DNA from: Streptomyces sp. NBC_01267
GTDB taxonomy: Bacteria > Actinomycetota > Actinomycetes > Streptomycetales > Streptomycetaceae
DNA length: 64,000 bases
Reading direction: 5' to 3'
Assembly (NCBI RefSeq): GCF_036241575.1
Contig: NZ_CP108455.1
Location: 930,001 to 994,000, forward strand
The position numbers and the translations under genes were made by a program. The stretch's first letter is position 1, and each line of letters starts with the position of its first letter. The notes below the pieces were generated by a model. That model made no database searches. It saw only the letters and a list, made by a program, of their open reading frames with translations, and was not told where the DNA came from. Below are positions 52,051 to 60,173 of this stretch, in pieces.

Positions 52051-52883
52051 CTCACGAGAACGTCCGCGTCCTGCCCTTCCAGGTCCGGCCCCGGTCCGGC
52101 GAAGGCATCCGGTCCTTCATCGTCCGCCTGGCACACGCCAACCATCTTCCGCCCCGCTACCTGCGGACCTACCTCTGCGAACCGCCCGAACATCTCGGTC
52201 TTCCCAGCTGGACACGGCTGGCCGCCGCGACCGGCCGCGCCCCGGAGACGCTGGTGGCCACCCTGGAAACGAGGCGCTGCCTGGAGTGCGACGCGGAGAT
52301 ACCGCCCTCCGACGTCATCGGCCGCCAGGTCCTGCGCTGTTCCCAGGCCTGCCGCGAGAAGGCATACCGGAAACGGCATCCGCGGGCTCCAGTTCAGAAG
52401 GCCCCCTGCAGAGAGTGCGGCAAGAGCATGAAGATCCAGCCCGGACAGCGTTATCGCCTGTGTTCATCCGCCTGCCGACGGGCCAACTACCTCAAACATG
52501 AAGAAAAGTGGTTGGCCGAAGCAGACCCGGCTGATCCATCCGGACCGCGCATCTGCCCCGTCTGCGACGGCCCGATGTTCTCGGCAGCACGCCGGACATG
52601 CTCAGACCGATGCCGCCAGCGAGCACGTCGCCAACAGCTCAGGCAGCCTCCCGCGAACCCACCTTCTCCACCGCCGGTGTCATCGCCGACACCACAGCCC
52701 GCACCACCACCCCAGCCACCCGAACCAGCCCCCACGGCATCAACGAGGCCCTGCGAGACCTGCGGAGAACCACTACCAGCAGGGCCCTGCCAGCAACAAC
52801 GCCGGACGTGCTCACAGCGCTGCCGCCAGAAGGCATACCGGCAGCGGAAGGCCCAACTGGCCCCGCCTAGGCTGGCGCGGTGA
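52047..52883 (+). CDS. tniQ: Short TniQ-like protein with four tandem zinc fingers
   Basis: 278 residues. The first 75 resemble the TniQ N-domain (LPFQVRPRSGEGIRSFIVRL, LPPRYLRTYLCEP). Four fingers follow with C-x2-C ... C-x3-C spacing: Cys78/81/98/102, Cys121/124/139/143, Cys170/173/185/189 and Cys236/239/255/259. Each is followed by a basic R-x-(K/R)-A-Y-R-like helix. A Pro-rich linker (about 200-232) precedes the fourth. TniQ selects the target site with TnsC; the finger array may contact DNA or RNA. Usual TniQ proteins have a longer core and fewer fingers. Confidence 0.8.
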   Translation: MTHENVRVLPFQVRPRSGEGIRSFIVRLAHANHLPPRYLRTYLCEPPEHLGLPSWTRLAAATGRAPETLVATLETRRCLECDAEIPPSDVIGRQVLRCSQACREKAYRKRHPRAPVQKAPCRECGKSMKIQPGQRYRLCSSACRRANYLKHEEKWLAEADPADPSGPRICPVCDGPMFSAARRTCSDRCRQRARRQQLRQPPANPPSPPPVSSPTPQPAPPPQPPEPAPTASTRPCETCGEPLPAGPCQQQRRTCSQRCRQKAYRQRKAQLAPPRLAR

Positions 52884-53731
52884 CTGATGAGCAGAAACGG
52901 GTGCAGCCGTCGGGAGTGTGGGCCACGGCGGTGGGGGTGGCCCGGGTGCGGGCGCTGGAGACCGAGCGGGAGAACGCGCTGTTCCGCGACCCACTGGCAC
53001 AGGCCTTCGCCACCGCCGGCGGCCTATGGCCCTCCTCGCCGCCGCTGCCCGATGACGAGGCCGCGCGCCGCCGTCGACTGGCCGTGGCGTTCTCCATCGT
53101 CATCAGGACGAAGTTCCTCGACGACCTGTTGCAGCAGGCCTCCGCGTCCGGGGTCCGGCAGGTCGTGCTGCTCGGCGCCGGCATGGACAGCCGGGCCTTC
53201 CGGATCGACTGGCCAGAGGGCACCCGACTGTTCGAGGTCGACACCGCCGCGCCACTGGACTTCAAGGCTTCGGTGCTGCGCCAGGAGCAGGCCGTCCCAC
53301 ACTGCGAGCGGATCACCGTCGCGGTGGATCTGCGGGAGGACTGGCCAGGCGCGCTGGCCGCCGCAGGGCACGACCCGGCGGTGCCGACCGCGTGGATCGC
53401 CGAAGGACTGCTGATCTATCTGCCCGAGGACGCGGTGGAGCTGCTGCTGGCCCGGATCAGCGCGCAGTCGGCAGCAGGCAGCCGGATGGGGCTGACGTTG
53501 GGCTCGCGCGGCGTGATCGAGCGCTTCGGCGCGGACGCCGTGCCGGAATCGGCGGCGTCCATGTGGGTCTCGGAGATGCCCGACGACCCGGTGGGCTGGC
53601 TGGCCGGGCACGGCTGGGAGGCCAGCAGCCACACCCTGCGCGAACGCGCTGCCGCCTACGGCCGCCCGATCAGCACCCCGCCGCAGCGCGAGGAGCGGCC
53701 CGGCGGACTGATCTCGGCGGTCCGCTGGTAA
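52880..53731 (+). CDS. SAM-dependent methyltransferase (TIGR00027/LCM-like), transposon cargo
   Basis: 283 residues. The SAM-binding region VVLLGAGMDSRAFRIDWPEG and LFEVDTAAPLDFK, and AEGLLIYLPEDAVELLL, match the actinobacterial TIGR00027 family. GTG 52880 overlaps the tniQ stop as GTGA, so it is translated with the transposition genes rather than from its own promoter. Substrate unknown. The frame ends 14 bp before the right-end repeats. Confidence 0.9.
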   Translation: MTDEQKRVQPSGVWATAVGVARVRALETERENALFRDPLAQAFATAGGLWPSSPPLPDDEAARRRRLAVAFSIVIRTKFLDDLLQQASASGVRQVVLLGAGMDSRAFRIDWPEGTRLFEVDTAAPLDFKASVLRQEQAVPHCERITVAVDLREDWPGALAAAGHDPAVPTAWIAEGLLIYLPEDAVELLLARISAQSAAGSRMGLTLGSRGVIERFGADAVPESAASMWVSEMPDDPVGWLAGHGWEASSHTLRERAAAYGRPISTPPQREERPGGLISAVRW

Positions 53732-53744
53732 AGCGCCTCCAGGC

Positions 53745-53790
53745 GGTCAAACTTCAGTGGCAATCGGTCAAGGTTCACTGTCACAGGACA
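53745..53790. repeat. Right transposon end
   Basis: GGTCAAACTTCAGTGGCA (53745-53762) and GGTCAAGGTTCACTGTCA (53766-53783) are two inverted copies of the left-end repeat, the outer one running into the terminus ACAGGACA at 53790. Confidence 0.88.
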
Positions 53791-53795
53791 ACCGC
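53791..53795. repeat. Target-site duplication ACCGC, right copy
   Basis: Identical to 48124-48128. Confidence 0.9.
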
Positions 53796-53805
53796 ATACG
53801 GTCGG

Positions 53806-54762
53806 TGACCTGTGTCAATGGGTGTTCATCGATTGCCGGCGAAGGCCGATCGATTGACTTCTGTGCCATTCAGGGATGACTGTCTGCGGGGTTCGTGACA
53901 GTGGAGGATGACCGCAGACGGCGACGATCACTCTGCTCGACGGGTCTGTAGTGTGCGGCAATGACAAGAAGCGAGCGGCTCGCGGAGCAGTTGGATTGGT
54001 ACTGGCGCAAGAACCTGCGGCCACGGCTGGACGGTCTTACTGACGAGGAGTACTTCTGGGAGCCGGTGCGCGGCTGCTGGAGCATCCGCCCACGTGGCAC
54101 GTCGGCCGCACCGATGCTGGAAGGCTCGGAGGAATGGACGATGGACTCCGCGTCCCCTGCCCCGGTGCCGGCACCGGTGACCACGATTGCCTGGCGGCTG
54201 GCGCACATCATCGTCTCGTGCCTGGGCTATCGGGTCGGATGGCACTTCGGCGGCCAGGACGTCGACTCCCGGACATTCGCCTACGCGGGGACCGCTGACG
54301 AGGCGCTGGAACAGCTCGATGAGATGTACGGGAGATGGAACGCGGGGGTCCGCGAGCTCTCGGACGCCGACCTGGACAATCCGCCCACGGTGGGTCCCGA
54401 GCGGTTTCCCATGGAGAACAGGGTCCTGCACGTCAACAGGGAGCTGATCCATCACGGCGCCGAGATCTCCCTGCTGCGCGACCTCTACCGCTGGCAGGAC
54501 GGAGCCGGACCGCACCGAATATGACTTTCGGCAACCGTCGATCGAGCTTCGGAGACTGGAGACTTACGTGGAGTCCGTGACGCTCCATGGCTGCTGCCGC
54601 TGATAGGCCTCACGATCTTCAACCGCCGTTCTGCCTTCCCTACGTTCTCCTTCGGGACAGGACAGCGTCATCTGCCGTCGCCGATATGCCTTCTGGCGAC
54701 AGCGCTGACTAGCGTTGATCATCCTTCAGTGGCAATCGATCAGCGATCACTGGCACAGGTCA
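53806..54762 (+). mobile_element. Transposase-less segment bounded by related Tn7-like ends
   Basis: Left end TGACCTGTGTCA (53806-53817), with CGATTGCC at the same offset (positions 25-32) as in the big element. Right end 54724-54762 matches 53752-53790 at 33 of 39 positions, including the identical run CTTCAGTGGCAATCG. The 957-bp segment contains only a DinB gene. ACGGT occurs at 53798-53802 and 54763-54767, a possible target duplication displaced by 3 bp on the left. Confidence 0.7.
53961..54524 (+). CDS. DinB family protein
   Basis: 187 residues. Starts TRSERLAEQLDWYWRKNLRPRLDGL, with metal-type histidines in ITWRLAHIIVSC-like IAWRLAHIIVSCLGYR and in NRELIHHGAEISLLRDLYRW. DinB proteins of this subgroup are probable thiol-dependent transferases. 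It is the only gene in the small end-bounded segment and so is its apparent cargo. Confidence 0.88.
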   Translation: MTRSERLAEQLDWYWRKNLRPRLDGLTDEEYFWEPVRGCWSIRPRGTSAAPMLEGSEEWTMDSASPAPVPAPVTTIAWRLAHIIVSCLGYRVGWHFGGQDVDSRTFAYAGTADEALEQLDEMYGRWNAGVRELSDADLDNPPTVGPERFPMENRVLHVNRELIHHGAEISLLRDLYRWQDGAGPHRI

Positions 54763-54856
54763 ACGGTTCTTGGCCGACTTGGGTGCGTTCGGATCGCTGA
54801 AAGCCCGAGGCCACCTTGGTGTGACCGCCGCGGAACGGTGGGCGGCCAGGTCGGTC
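54525..54856. other. Intergenic region after the DinB gene
   Basis: 332 bp. It contains the right end of the small segment (54724-54762). The remainder shows no gene; 54763-54856 is the original chromosomal flank leading to the SoxR-like gene's stop codon. Confidence 0.55.
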
Positions 54857-55252
54857 TCAGTCGTCCTCGGCCGTACCGGAGGAGAGGAGTCCGCAGTTGT
54901 CGAAGTTCATGCACCCGCAGGCCAGGCAGTCGGCGACCGCGTTCCGCAGAGCCTGGGTGTCCTCGATGAACTGGTCCAGCTCGGGGATCTTGCGTTCGGC
55001 GAGAGCACGCCATTGCCGGGTGGCACCACGGTCCGCGGCGCTGTCCAGCAGCCGGCGGATCTCGGACAGGGTGAAACCGGCTCGCTGCGCCATTTTGATC
55101 AGCGCGATCCGGCGCACGGTGCCGACCGGATAGACGCGTCGGCCCCCGACCCGCTCGGCGGGCGTCAGCAGGCCGACGCTCTCGTAGTAGCGCAAAGCCG
55201 AGGGCTGCATCCTGACCCGCCGTGCGAGGTCCCCGATGCCCAGCTTCCGCAC
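54857..55252 (-). CDS. soxR: SoxR-like MerR-family redox regulator
   Basis: 131 residues from GTG 55252, preceded by AGGGGG at 5 bp. MerR helix-turn-helix (LGIGDLARRVRMQPSALRYYESVGLLTP), coiled-coil helix, and the C-terminal cluster Cys109-x2-Cys112-x-Cys114-x5-Cys120, the exact SoxR [2Fe-2S] spacing. In Streptomyces SoxR responds to redox-active compounds and activates transporters and oxidoreductases. It is divergent from the MFS gene across a perfect SoxR-type box. Confidence 0.92.
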   Translation of the reverse strand: MRKLGIGDLARRVRMQPSALRYYESVGLLTPAERVGGRRVYPVGTVRRIALIKMAQRAGFTLSEIRRLLDSAADRGATRQWRALAERKIPELDQFIEDTQALRNAVADCLACGCMNFDNCGLLSSGTAEDD

Positions 55253-55262
55253 TGGTGCCCCC

Positions 55263-55293
55263 TTGACTTCAAGCGCGCTTGAACCACCAGTCT
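55263..55293 (+). promoter_or_regulatory. SoxR box and promoter of the MFS gene
   Basis: The 16-bp perfect palindrome TTCAAGCGCGCTTGAA (55268-55283) lies in the spacer after a -35-like TTGACT (55263-55268). With the stretched 19-bp spacer typical of MerR promoters, the -10 region would be CAGTCT (55288-55293), placing the transcript start near the GTG at 55300. Confidence 0.75.
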
Positions 55294-55299
55294 GACGCG

Positions 55300-56560
55300 G
55301 TGACTCTCTCATCGGCAACGCGGCTGCTGCCACGGACATATCGGCCGCTGTTCACTCATCCTCCGTTCCGTCGGCTCCTCCCGGCCCTGGCGGCCTCCGA
55401 CCTCGGTGACGGGATGAGCGTGGTCGCCGTGGCGTGGCTGGCCGTTCTGATCGCGCCTCCTGGCCGGTCCGGCCTGGTCGTCGGCGCTGCGGTCGCCGCG
55501 TACGCCCTTCCCGGGGCCGCTGGAGCGCTGCTCTTCGGCCGTTGGCTACGTCGACTCCCCGCCCAGCGGCTGCTGGCCGCGGACGCGTGGCTTCGCGCGG
55601 TACTTCTCGGCTGTGTGCCCGTGGCCTGGGCCACGGGGGTCCTGCACCCGGTGGTGTACCTCGTGCTCCTCGCCGGTTCGTCGGTGCTGCATGCCTGGGG
55701 AAGCGCGGGAAAGTACTCCCTGATCGCCCGGATACTTCCCCCCGGATCAGCGGCTGCCCGCGAACGCGCTGGTCAGCTCGTGCACCTCCGCGTCCGTCAT
55801 CATCGGACCCGCGCTCGCCGGATTCCTGGCGACAGCCGTCAGCCCGGCCTGGATCCTCGGCCTCGACGCCGTGTCCTTCACCGTCCTCGCCGTACAGGTC
55901 GGCCGGCTGGGCAACGTGGCCGGGACGACAGCGACGGCTGCGCCCATCGGGTCCGGCCGATCGGCGGCCGGGCTGAACCTGCTGCGCGGGCAGCCGGAAC
56001 TCCTGGGGATTCTCGCCCTGACGTGGTTCTTCAACTTCCTCTACGGACCGGTGGAGGTCGCACTCCCGTTGCACGTCACCGAAGACCTTCACTCCGGCGC
56101 GAACCTCCTCGGGCTGTACTGGACGCTCTTCGGAGTGGGTGCCGTTCTCGGTGCCCTGTCTGCCGGCGCCCTGCGCAGATTCCCGCTCCGGCCGGTCACC
56201 CTGGGCATCGTCGCCGGTTGGGGCCTGACGCTGGTGCCGTTCGGCCTGGGTGTTCCGGCGGGTGTCTCACTCGTCTGCTTCGCTCTGGGCGGTGTGGTCT
56301 ACGGACCCTTCACCGCACTGTCCTTCACCCTGTTCCAGGACCGCACCCCGGCAGCTCTGCTGACCACGGTCCTGGCTGTCCGAAGCGCCGCCCTTCTCAC
56401 CGCCGCGCCGGTGGGCACCGCGTTGGGCGGCCCTCTCACCGCCGCCATGGGCCCCCGGACGGTGCTGGCCGTTTCGGGAATCGCCACCATGGTGCTGGCC
56501 GTCGCCGGCGCCGCAGCGCGCGTGCGGGGAAGACGGCGGCCAGCTCCTCGGCCGGTCTGA
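55300..56560 (+). pseudogene. MFS transporter interrupted by a +1 frameshift
   Basis: The N-terminal half (LLPALAASDLGDGMSVVAVAWLAVL, VVGAAVAAYALPGAAGALLFGRWL) is in one frame to RILPP; the rest (ALAGFLATAVSPAWILGLDAVSFTVLAVQV ... GTALGGPLTAAMG) is in another. Removing one C from the six-C run at 55738-55743 restores one 420-residue, 12-helix major facilitator. The SoxR box upstream suggests an exporter of redox-active compounds. GTG 55300 has no ribosome site and is probably leaderless. Either a real inactivating indel or a base-call error. Confidence 0.85.
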
Positions 56561-56664
56561 CGGGTGGTGGTTCAGGCGGTTCACGCCGTCAGCGGGCCGA
56601 AATCAGTCAACTTCCCGGCAATTGGCCTTGGTCCGAAGCGTTTCCCCGCACCTACGGTCGGGGC

Positions 56665-57492
56665 ATGCGGATTCGAATCGTCGACGCCTTCACCGATCAC
56701 CCCTTCACCGGCAACCCGGCCGGGGTCCTGCTCCTCGACTCCTTCCCGGACGACAGCTGGCTCCGACACGTGGCGGCGGAGGTGAACCTCTCCGAGACCG
56801 CCTTCGCCCACCCCCTGCCCGCCGGTGGCGAAGCCGACTGGGCGCTGCGCTGGTTCACCCCGGTCACCGAGGTCGACATGTGCGGTCATGCCACCCTGGC
56901 CACCGCGCATGTCCTGCACACCACAGGTGTCCTGAGCGGCACGGGCGCCGTGCCGGGCACGGTGCGCTTCGCGGCGCGCTGTGGTCTGCTCTCGGCGACG
57001 GCGCGGGAGGACGGCGCCATCACGCTGGACTTCCCCACCTCGCCGCTCACCCCTGAAGTGGTACCGGACGGCCTGGCCGAGGCGCTGGGTGCCCCGGTGG
57101 TCTCGGTCCGGGACACCGGACCGCACCTCGGGGATCTGCTCGTCGAGGTCGCCGACGAACAGACGGTCCGCTCCCTCTCGCCGGACCTCGCCGCGCTCGT
57201 GTCCCACTCCGAGCGGGGCATCATCACGACCGCCGCGGCCGAGGACCCCACCCGCGGATACGACTACGTCTCGCGCTGCTTCTTCCCCGGCGTCGGCATC
57301 GACGAGGATCCGGTGACCGGAAGCGCCCACACCGCGCTGGCCCCGTTCTGGTCTGCCAGGCTCGGGCGGAACGATCTCACCGGACTGCAGGCTTCGGCCC
57401 GCTCCGGCCTGGTACGCACCTCGGTACGCGGCGACCGCACCCTGCTCACCGGCGGTGCGGTGACCGTCATCGACGGCGAGCTGCTCGCCTGA
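56665..57492 (+). CDS. PhzF-family isomerase-like protein
   Basis: 275 residues. RIVDAFTDHPFTGNPAGVLLLD, catalytic Glu in EVNLSETAFAHP, FTPVTEVDMCGHATLATAHVL and GVGIDEDPVTGSAHTALAPFW are the PhzF signatures. The family includes phenazine isomerase PhzF, but most members have unknown substrates and no other phenazine genes are nearby. Confidence 0.92.
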   Translation: MRIRIVDAFTDHPFTGNPAGVLLLDSFPDDSWLRHVAAEVNLSETAFAHPLPAGGEADWALRWFTPVTEVDMCGHATLATAHVLHTTGVLSGTGAVPGTVRFAARCGLLSATAREDGAITLDFPTSPLTPEVVPDGLAEALGAPVVSVRDTGPHLGDLLVEVADEQTVRSLSPDLAALVSHSERGIITTAAAEDPTRGYDYVSRCFFPGVGIDEDPVTGSAHTALAPFWSARLGRNDLTGLQASARSGLVRTSVRGDRTLLTGGAVTVIDGELLA

Positions 57493-57521
57493 CCGGCAGC
57501 CGACGGGCCCATCGACAAGGA

Positions 57522-57550
57522 GGGGGCGCACGGCGGTGCCGTACGCCCCC
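57522..57550. terminator. Hairpin between convergent PhzF and CPBP genes
   Basis: GGGGGCG-C-ACGGC, GGT, GCCGT-A-CGCCCCC: a 12-pair stem with one mismatch and a 3-nt loop. Confidence 0.75.
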
Positions 57551-57565
57551 CGTAGCCCCCTGCGC

Positions 57566-58345
57566 TCACCCGGTGGGCAGCCACCCGACCTTGCCCGCGA
57601 GCAGCGCGTACCCGACGAAGGCCCCGATGTCGAGCAACGAGTGCGCCACGACCAGCGGCCCCACCCGCCCCCATCGCCGGTACAGCAGGACGAACACCAC
57701 GCCCATCGCCATGTTCCCGAGGAAACCACCGACCCCTTGATAGAGGTGGTAGGAGCCGCGCAGCACCGCACTCGCCACCAGGGCGCCCATCGGACTCCAC
57801 CCGAACTGCCCCAGTCTGCGCAGCAAGTACCCGACGACGATGACTTCCTCCAGTACGGCGTTCTGCACCGCCGAGAGGATCAGCACCGGAATCTTCCACC
57901 ACACATCGGGCAGCGATTCGGGCACCACCGTCAGATTGAACCCGGTCGCCCGCGCCCCCAGGTAGAACGCCAGCCCCAGGCTCCCGATGCCCGCCGCGAC
58001 CATCGCTCCACGGCCGAGGTCCGGCCAGGGTCTGCTCCGGTCGAAACCGATGGCCCGCAGGCCCGAACCCTCCCGCAGCAGCAGATGCACCACCAGGGCG
58101 ACCGGCACCAGGGCCGTCGCGATGCCGAACAGCTGCCAGGCGAGATCGAGCCATGGTCGCCCCGGCGCGTAGGAGCCGTTGAGGTTGGCGGCCTGGTGCT
58201 TGAGTCCTCCCGGTTTCGTGAGTGCTCCGACAAAACTGATCAGCGCCGACACGCCACTCGCACCGAGCGAGAGTGCGAGCACGAGCACCGTTTCGGACCG
58301 CAAGAACCGCTGTGGCACTCCTCCTGTGGGAAGAGAATCAGCCAC
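57566..58345 (-). CDS. CPBP-family intramembrane metalloprotease
   Basis: 259 residues from GTG 58345 (GGAGG 9 bp upstream; GTG 58351 also possible). Multiple membrane helices, with the CPBP motifs NAVLEEVIVVGYLLRRL (Glu-Glu), VASAVLRGSYHLYQGVGGFLGN (His) and VAHSLLDIGAF (His). Family members (Rce1-like) cut prenylated proteins or self-immunity peptides; the substrate here is unknown. Confidence 0.9.
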   Translation of the reverse strand: MADSLPTGGVPQRFLRSETVLVLALSLGASGVSALISFVGALTKPGGLKHQAANLNGSYAPGRPWLDLAWQLFGIATALVPVALVVHLLLREGSGLRAIGFDRSRPWPDLGRGAMVAAGIGSLGLAFYLGARATGFNLTVVPESLPDVWWKIPVLILSAVQNAVLEEVIVVGYLLRRLGQFGWSPMGALVASAVLRGSYHLYQGVGGFLGNMAMGVVFVLLYRRWGRVGPLVVAHSLLDIGAFVGYALLAGKVGWLPTG

Positions 58346-58649
58346 CTGCACGCCCTCCGCCTGCACACCTGCCTCCAGTTGGCCAATCGCGCCTGTCCCC
58401 GGCACCCTGCCGCTAGGGTCTCGAAAGCAGATACGAAGATCGTGTGCGACAGGCCGGGGGCGGGCGCCAATTCGATGGCGCGCCCGTCTTCTGTTCACTC
58501 TTCATGAGAGGCGCACCACCGCATGGGACGTCACAGCTTGCCCGATGTACCTGTGACACCTGGAACCCGGCCCCCGTCCCGGCACACCGCATCGCCGCCG
58601 GCCCCGTAGCTGCGGTGACCGGCATCGGAGCCCCCCGTGCGCCGCCCCG

Positions 58650-60173
58650 TCACCTCAAGCGCGCGGAGGCGTGCGCCGGTATCCCGACCGGCCAGGAATG
58701 CACGGGGTCGCCCAGGGCCATCAGCTCGATGTAGCGCCGGGTGGTGGCTGCCAGGGCCGCCTCGCGTTCCAGTCCGGCCTCCCGCGCCCGGTGGTAGGTG
58801 TCGACCTGCCAGGAGGCGCCGTTCGTCCGCCGTCTGCACCGCCCCTCGATGACGCCGAGGTAGTGGTCGCGGTCGGCGGGCTCGATCCCCCACGCATCGA
58901 GGCCCGCGGCGGCCAGCGGCAGCAGCTCGTCCCTGACGAGTTGCACGGCCGACAGCCGCGCCACGCCGCCCGCCCGCCCCTGCCGGGGCCATTCCAGCTC
59001 GGCCTCGATGCCGTACCGGCACGCGGCATCGAAATTGCGCGCGGCGGCTTCGAAGGGCAACCGCTTCCACACCGGTCGCGGTGCGTCGGCGAGCGCCCGC
59101 ACCAGGCCGTAGTAGAAAGCCGTGTTGGCGATGACATCGGTGACGGTCGGCCCGGCGGGCAGCACCCTGTTCTCCACCCGCAGATGGGGTACGCCGTCGG
59201 TCACGTCGTAGACCGGCCGGTTCCAGCGGTAGACGGTGCCGTTGTGCAGTGCGAGTTCCCGCAGCCGCGGCACCCCGCCGTCGTCGAGCACCTGGAGCGG
59301 GTCCTCCTCGTCGCACAGCGGAAGCAGCGGCGGGAAGTATCTGAGGTTCTCCTCGAAGAGGTCGTACGCCGAGTCGACCCAGCGCTCACCGAACCAGGTA
59401 CGGGGCCGCACGCCCTGGGTCCGGAACTCCGGGGGGCGGACATCGGTGGCCTGCAGGAAGAGCGGAGGTCTCGACTCCCGCCAGAGCTCCTTGCCGAACA
59501 GGAAGGGCGAGTTGGCGCCCAGCGCGACCTGCACCGGGGTGATGGCCTGCGCCGCGTTCCACACATCCGCGAAGCGCGCGGGGGTGACCTGGAGGTGCAA
59601 CTGCACCGACGTACAGGCGGCTTCCGGGGCGATGGACCCGGAGGTGCAGGTCAGCCGCTCCACGCCCTCGATGTCGAGGGCGAAATCCTCACCGCGGGCG
59701 GCGCACATCTGATCGTTGAGGAGCATGTACCGGTCGGCGGACGAAAAGTTCGCCGGGACGAGATCCCGTCGGGCGAGCGTCGGCAGGATGCCGATCATCA
59801 CGATGCCCGCGTCGACTTCCGCGGCTTTTCTGTGGGCGTACCCGAGACCGGTGCGGAGCTCCTCGGCCAGCCGGTCGAAGACCCGCCCGCCAAGCCGGTG
59901 CGGGACAATGTTCACTTCCAGATTGAACATGCCGAGTTCCGTCTGGAAATCCCCGCTCGCGATTCGGTCGAGAACTTCCGCATTCATCATCCGCGGCATG
60001 CCGTCGGCGCCCGCGAGATTGAGTTCGATCTCCAGTCCCATGAGATTTTTCGGGCGGTCGAACCTCTTCTCCTCCAACAGCCTCCCCAGTCCCTCCAGAC
60101 ACCGCTGGAGCTTCCTCCGGTACTGCTGGCGGCCGGACGGATCCACTCCGTCTGCCTCGACCTTTTCCCCCAT
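58650..60173 (-). CDS. GCS2-family glutamate-cysteine ligase-like enzyme
   Basis: 507 residues. GLEIELNLAGADG and ELGMFNLEVNI are the ATP-grasp-like GCS2 metal and glutamate sites; TSVQLHLQVTPARFADVWNAAQAI and PHLRVENRVLPAGPTVTDVIANTAFYYG follow. Such enzymes join Glu to an amine, thiol or amino acid using ATP. Actinobacteria use mycothiol, not glutathione, so the product may be gamma-glutamylcysteine for ergothioneine or another gamma-glutamyl compound; no egt genes are nearby. GGGAGGGG precedes the ATG. Confidence 0.88.
   Translation of the reverse strand: MGEKVEADGVDPSGRQQYRRKLQRCLEGLGRLLEEKRFDRPKNLMGLEIELNLAGADGMPRMMNAEVLDRIASGDFQTELGMFNLEVNIVPHRLGGRVFDRLAEELRTGLGYAHRKAAEVDAGIVMIGILPTLARRDLVPANFSSADRYMLLNDQMCAARGEDFALDIEGVERLTCTSGSIAPEAACTSVQLHLQVTPARFADVWNAAQAITPVQVALGANSPFLFGKELWRESRPPLFLQATDVRPPEFRTQGVRPRTWFGERWVDSAYDLFEENLRYFPPLLPLCDEEDPLQVLDDGGVPRLRELALHNGTVYRWNRPVYDVTDGVPHLRVENRVLPAGPTVTDVIANTAFYYGLVRALADAPRPVWKRLPFEAAARNFDAACRYGIEAELEWPRQGRAGGVARLSAVQLVRDELLPLAAAGLDAWGIEPADRDHYLGVIEGRCRRRTNGASWQVDTYHRAREAGLEREAALAATTRRYIELMALGDPVHSWPVGIPAHASARLR

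Larger units (their letters stand above)
48129..53790 (+). mobile_element. Complete Tn7-like transposon (TnsA-TnsB-TnsC-TniQ plus methyltransferase)
   Basis: 5662 bp. The ends are inverted repeats TGTCCTGTGACAG (48129-48141) and CTGTCACAGGACA (53778-53790). The element is flanked by the 5-bp direct repeat ACCGC (48124-48128 and 53791-53795), as expected for Tn7/Tn5053-type insertion. Inside are five overlapping plus-strand genes. Internal copies of TGCCACTGAACTTTGACC near both ends are candidate TnsB binding sites. Confidence 0.95.

Noticed and set aside
48129..53790. CRISPR-associated transposon
   Set aside because: Although TniQ and TnsC are present, no Cas12k, Cascade genes or repeat-spacer array occur within or beside the element.
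55279..57492. A single 737-residue MFS-PhzF fusion
   Set aside because: The joining frame in the middle is Arg-rich out-of-frame sequence created by the six-C run; PhzF has its own ATG at 56665.
56665..57492. Phenazine biosynthesis cluster
   Set aside because: Only a PhzF-like protein is present; no PhzA/B, D, E or G homologues are adjacent.
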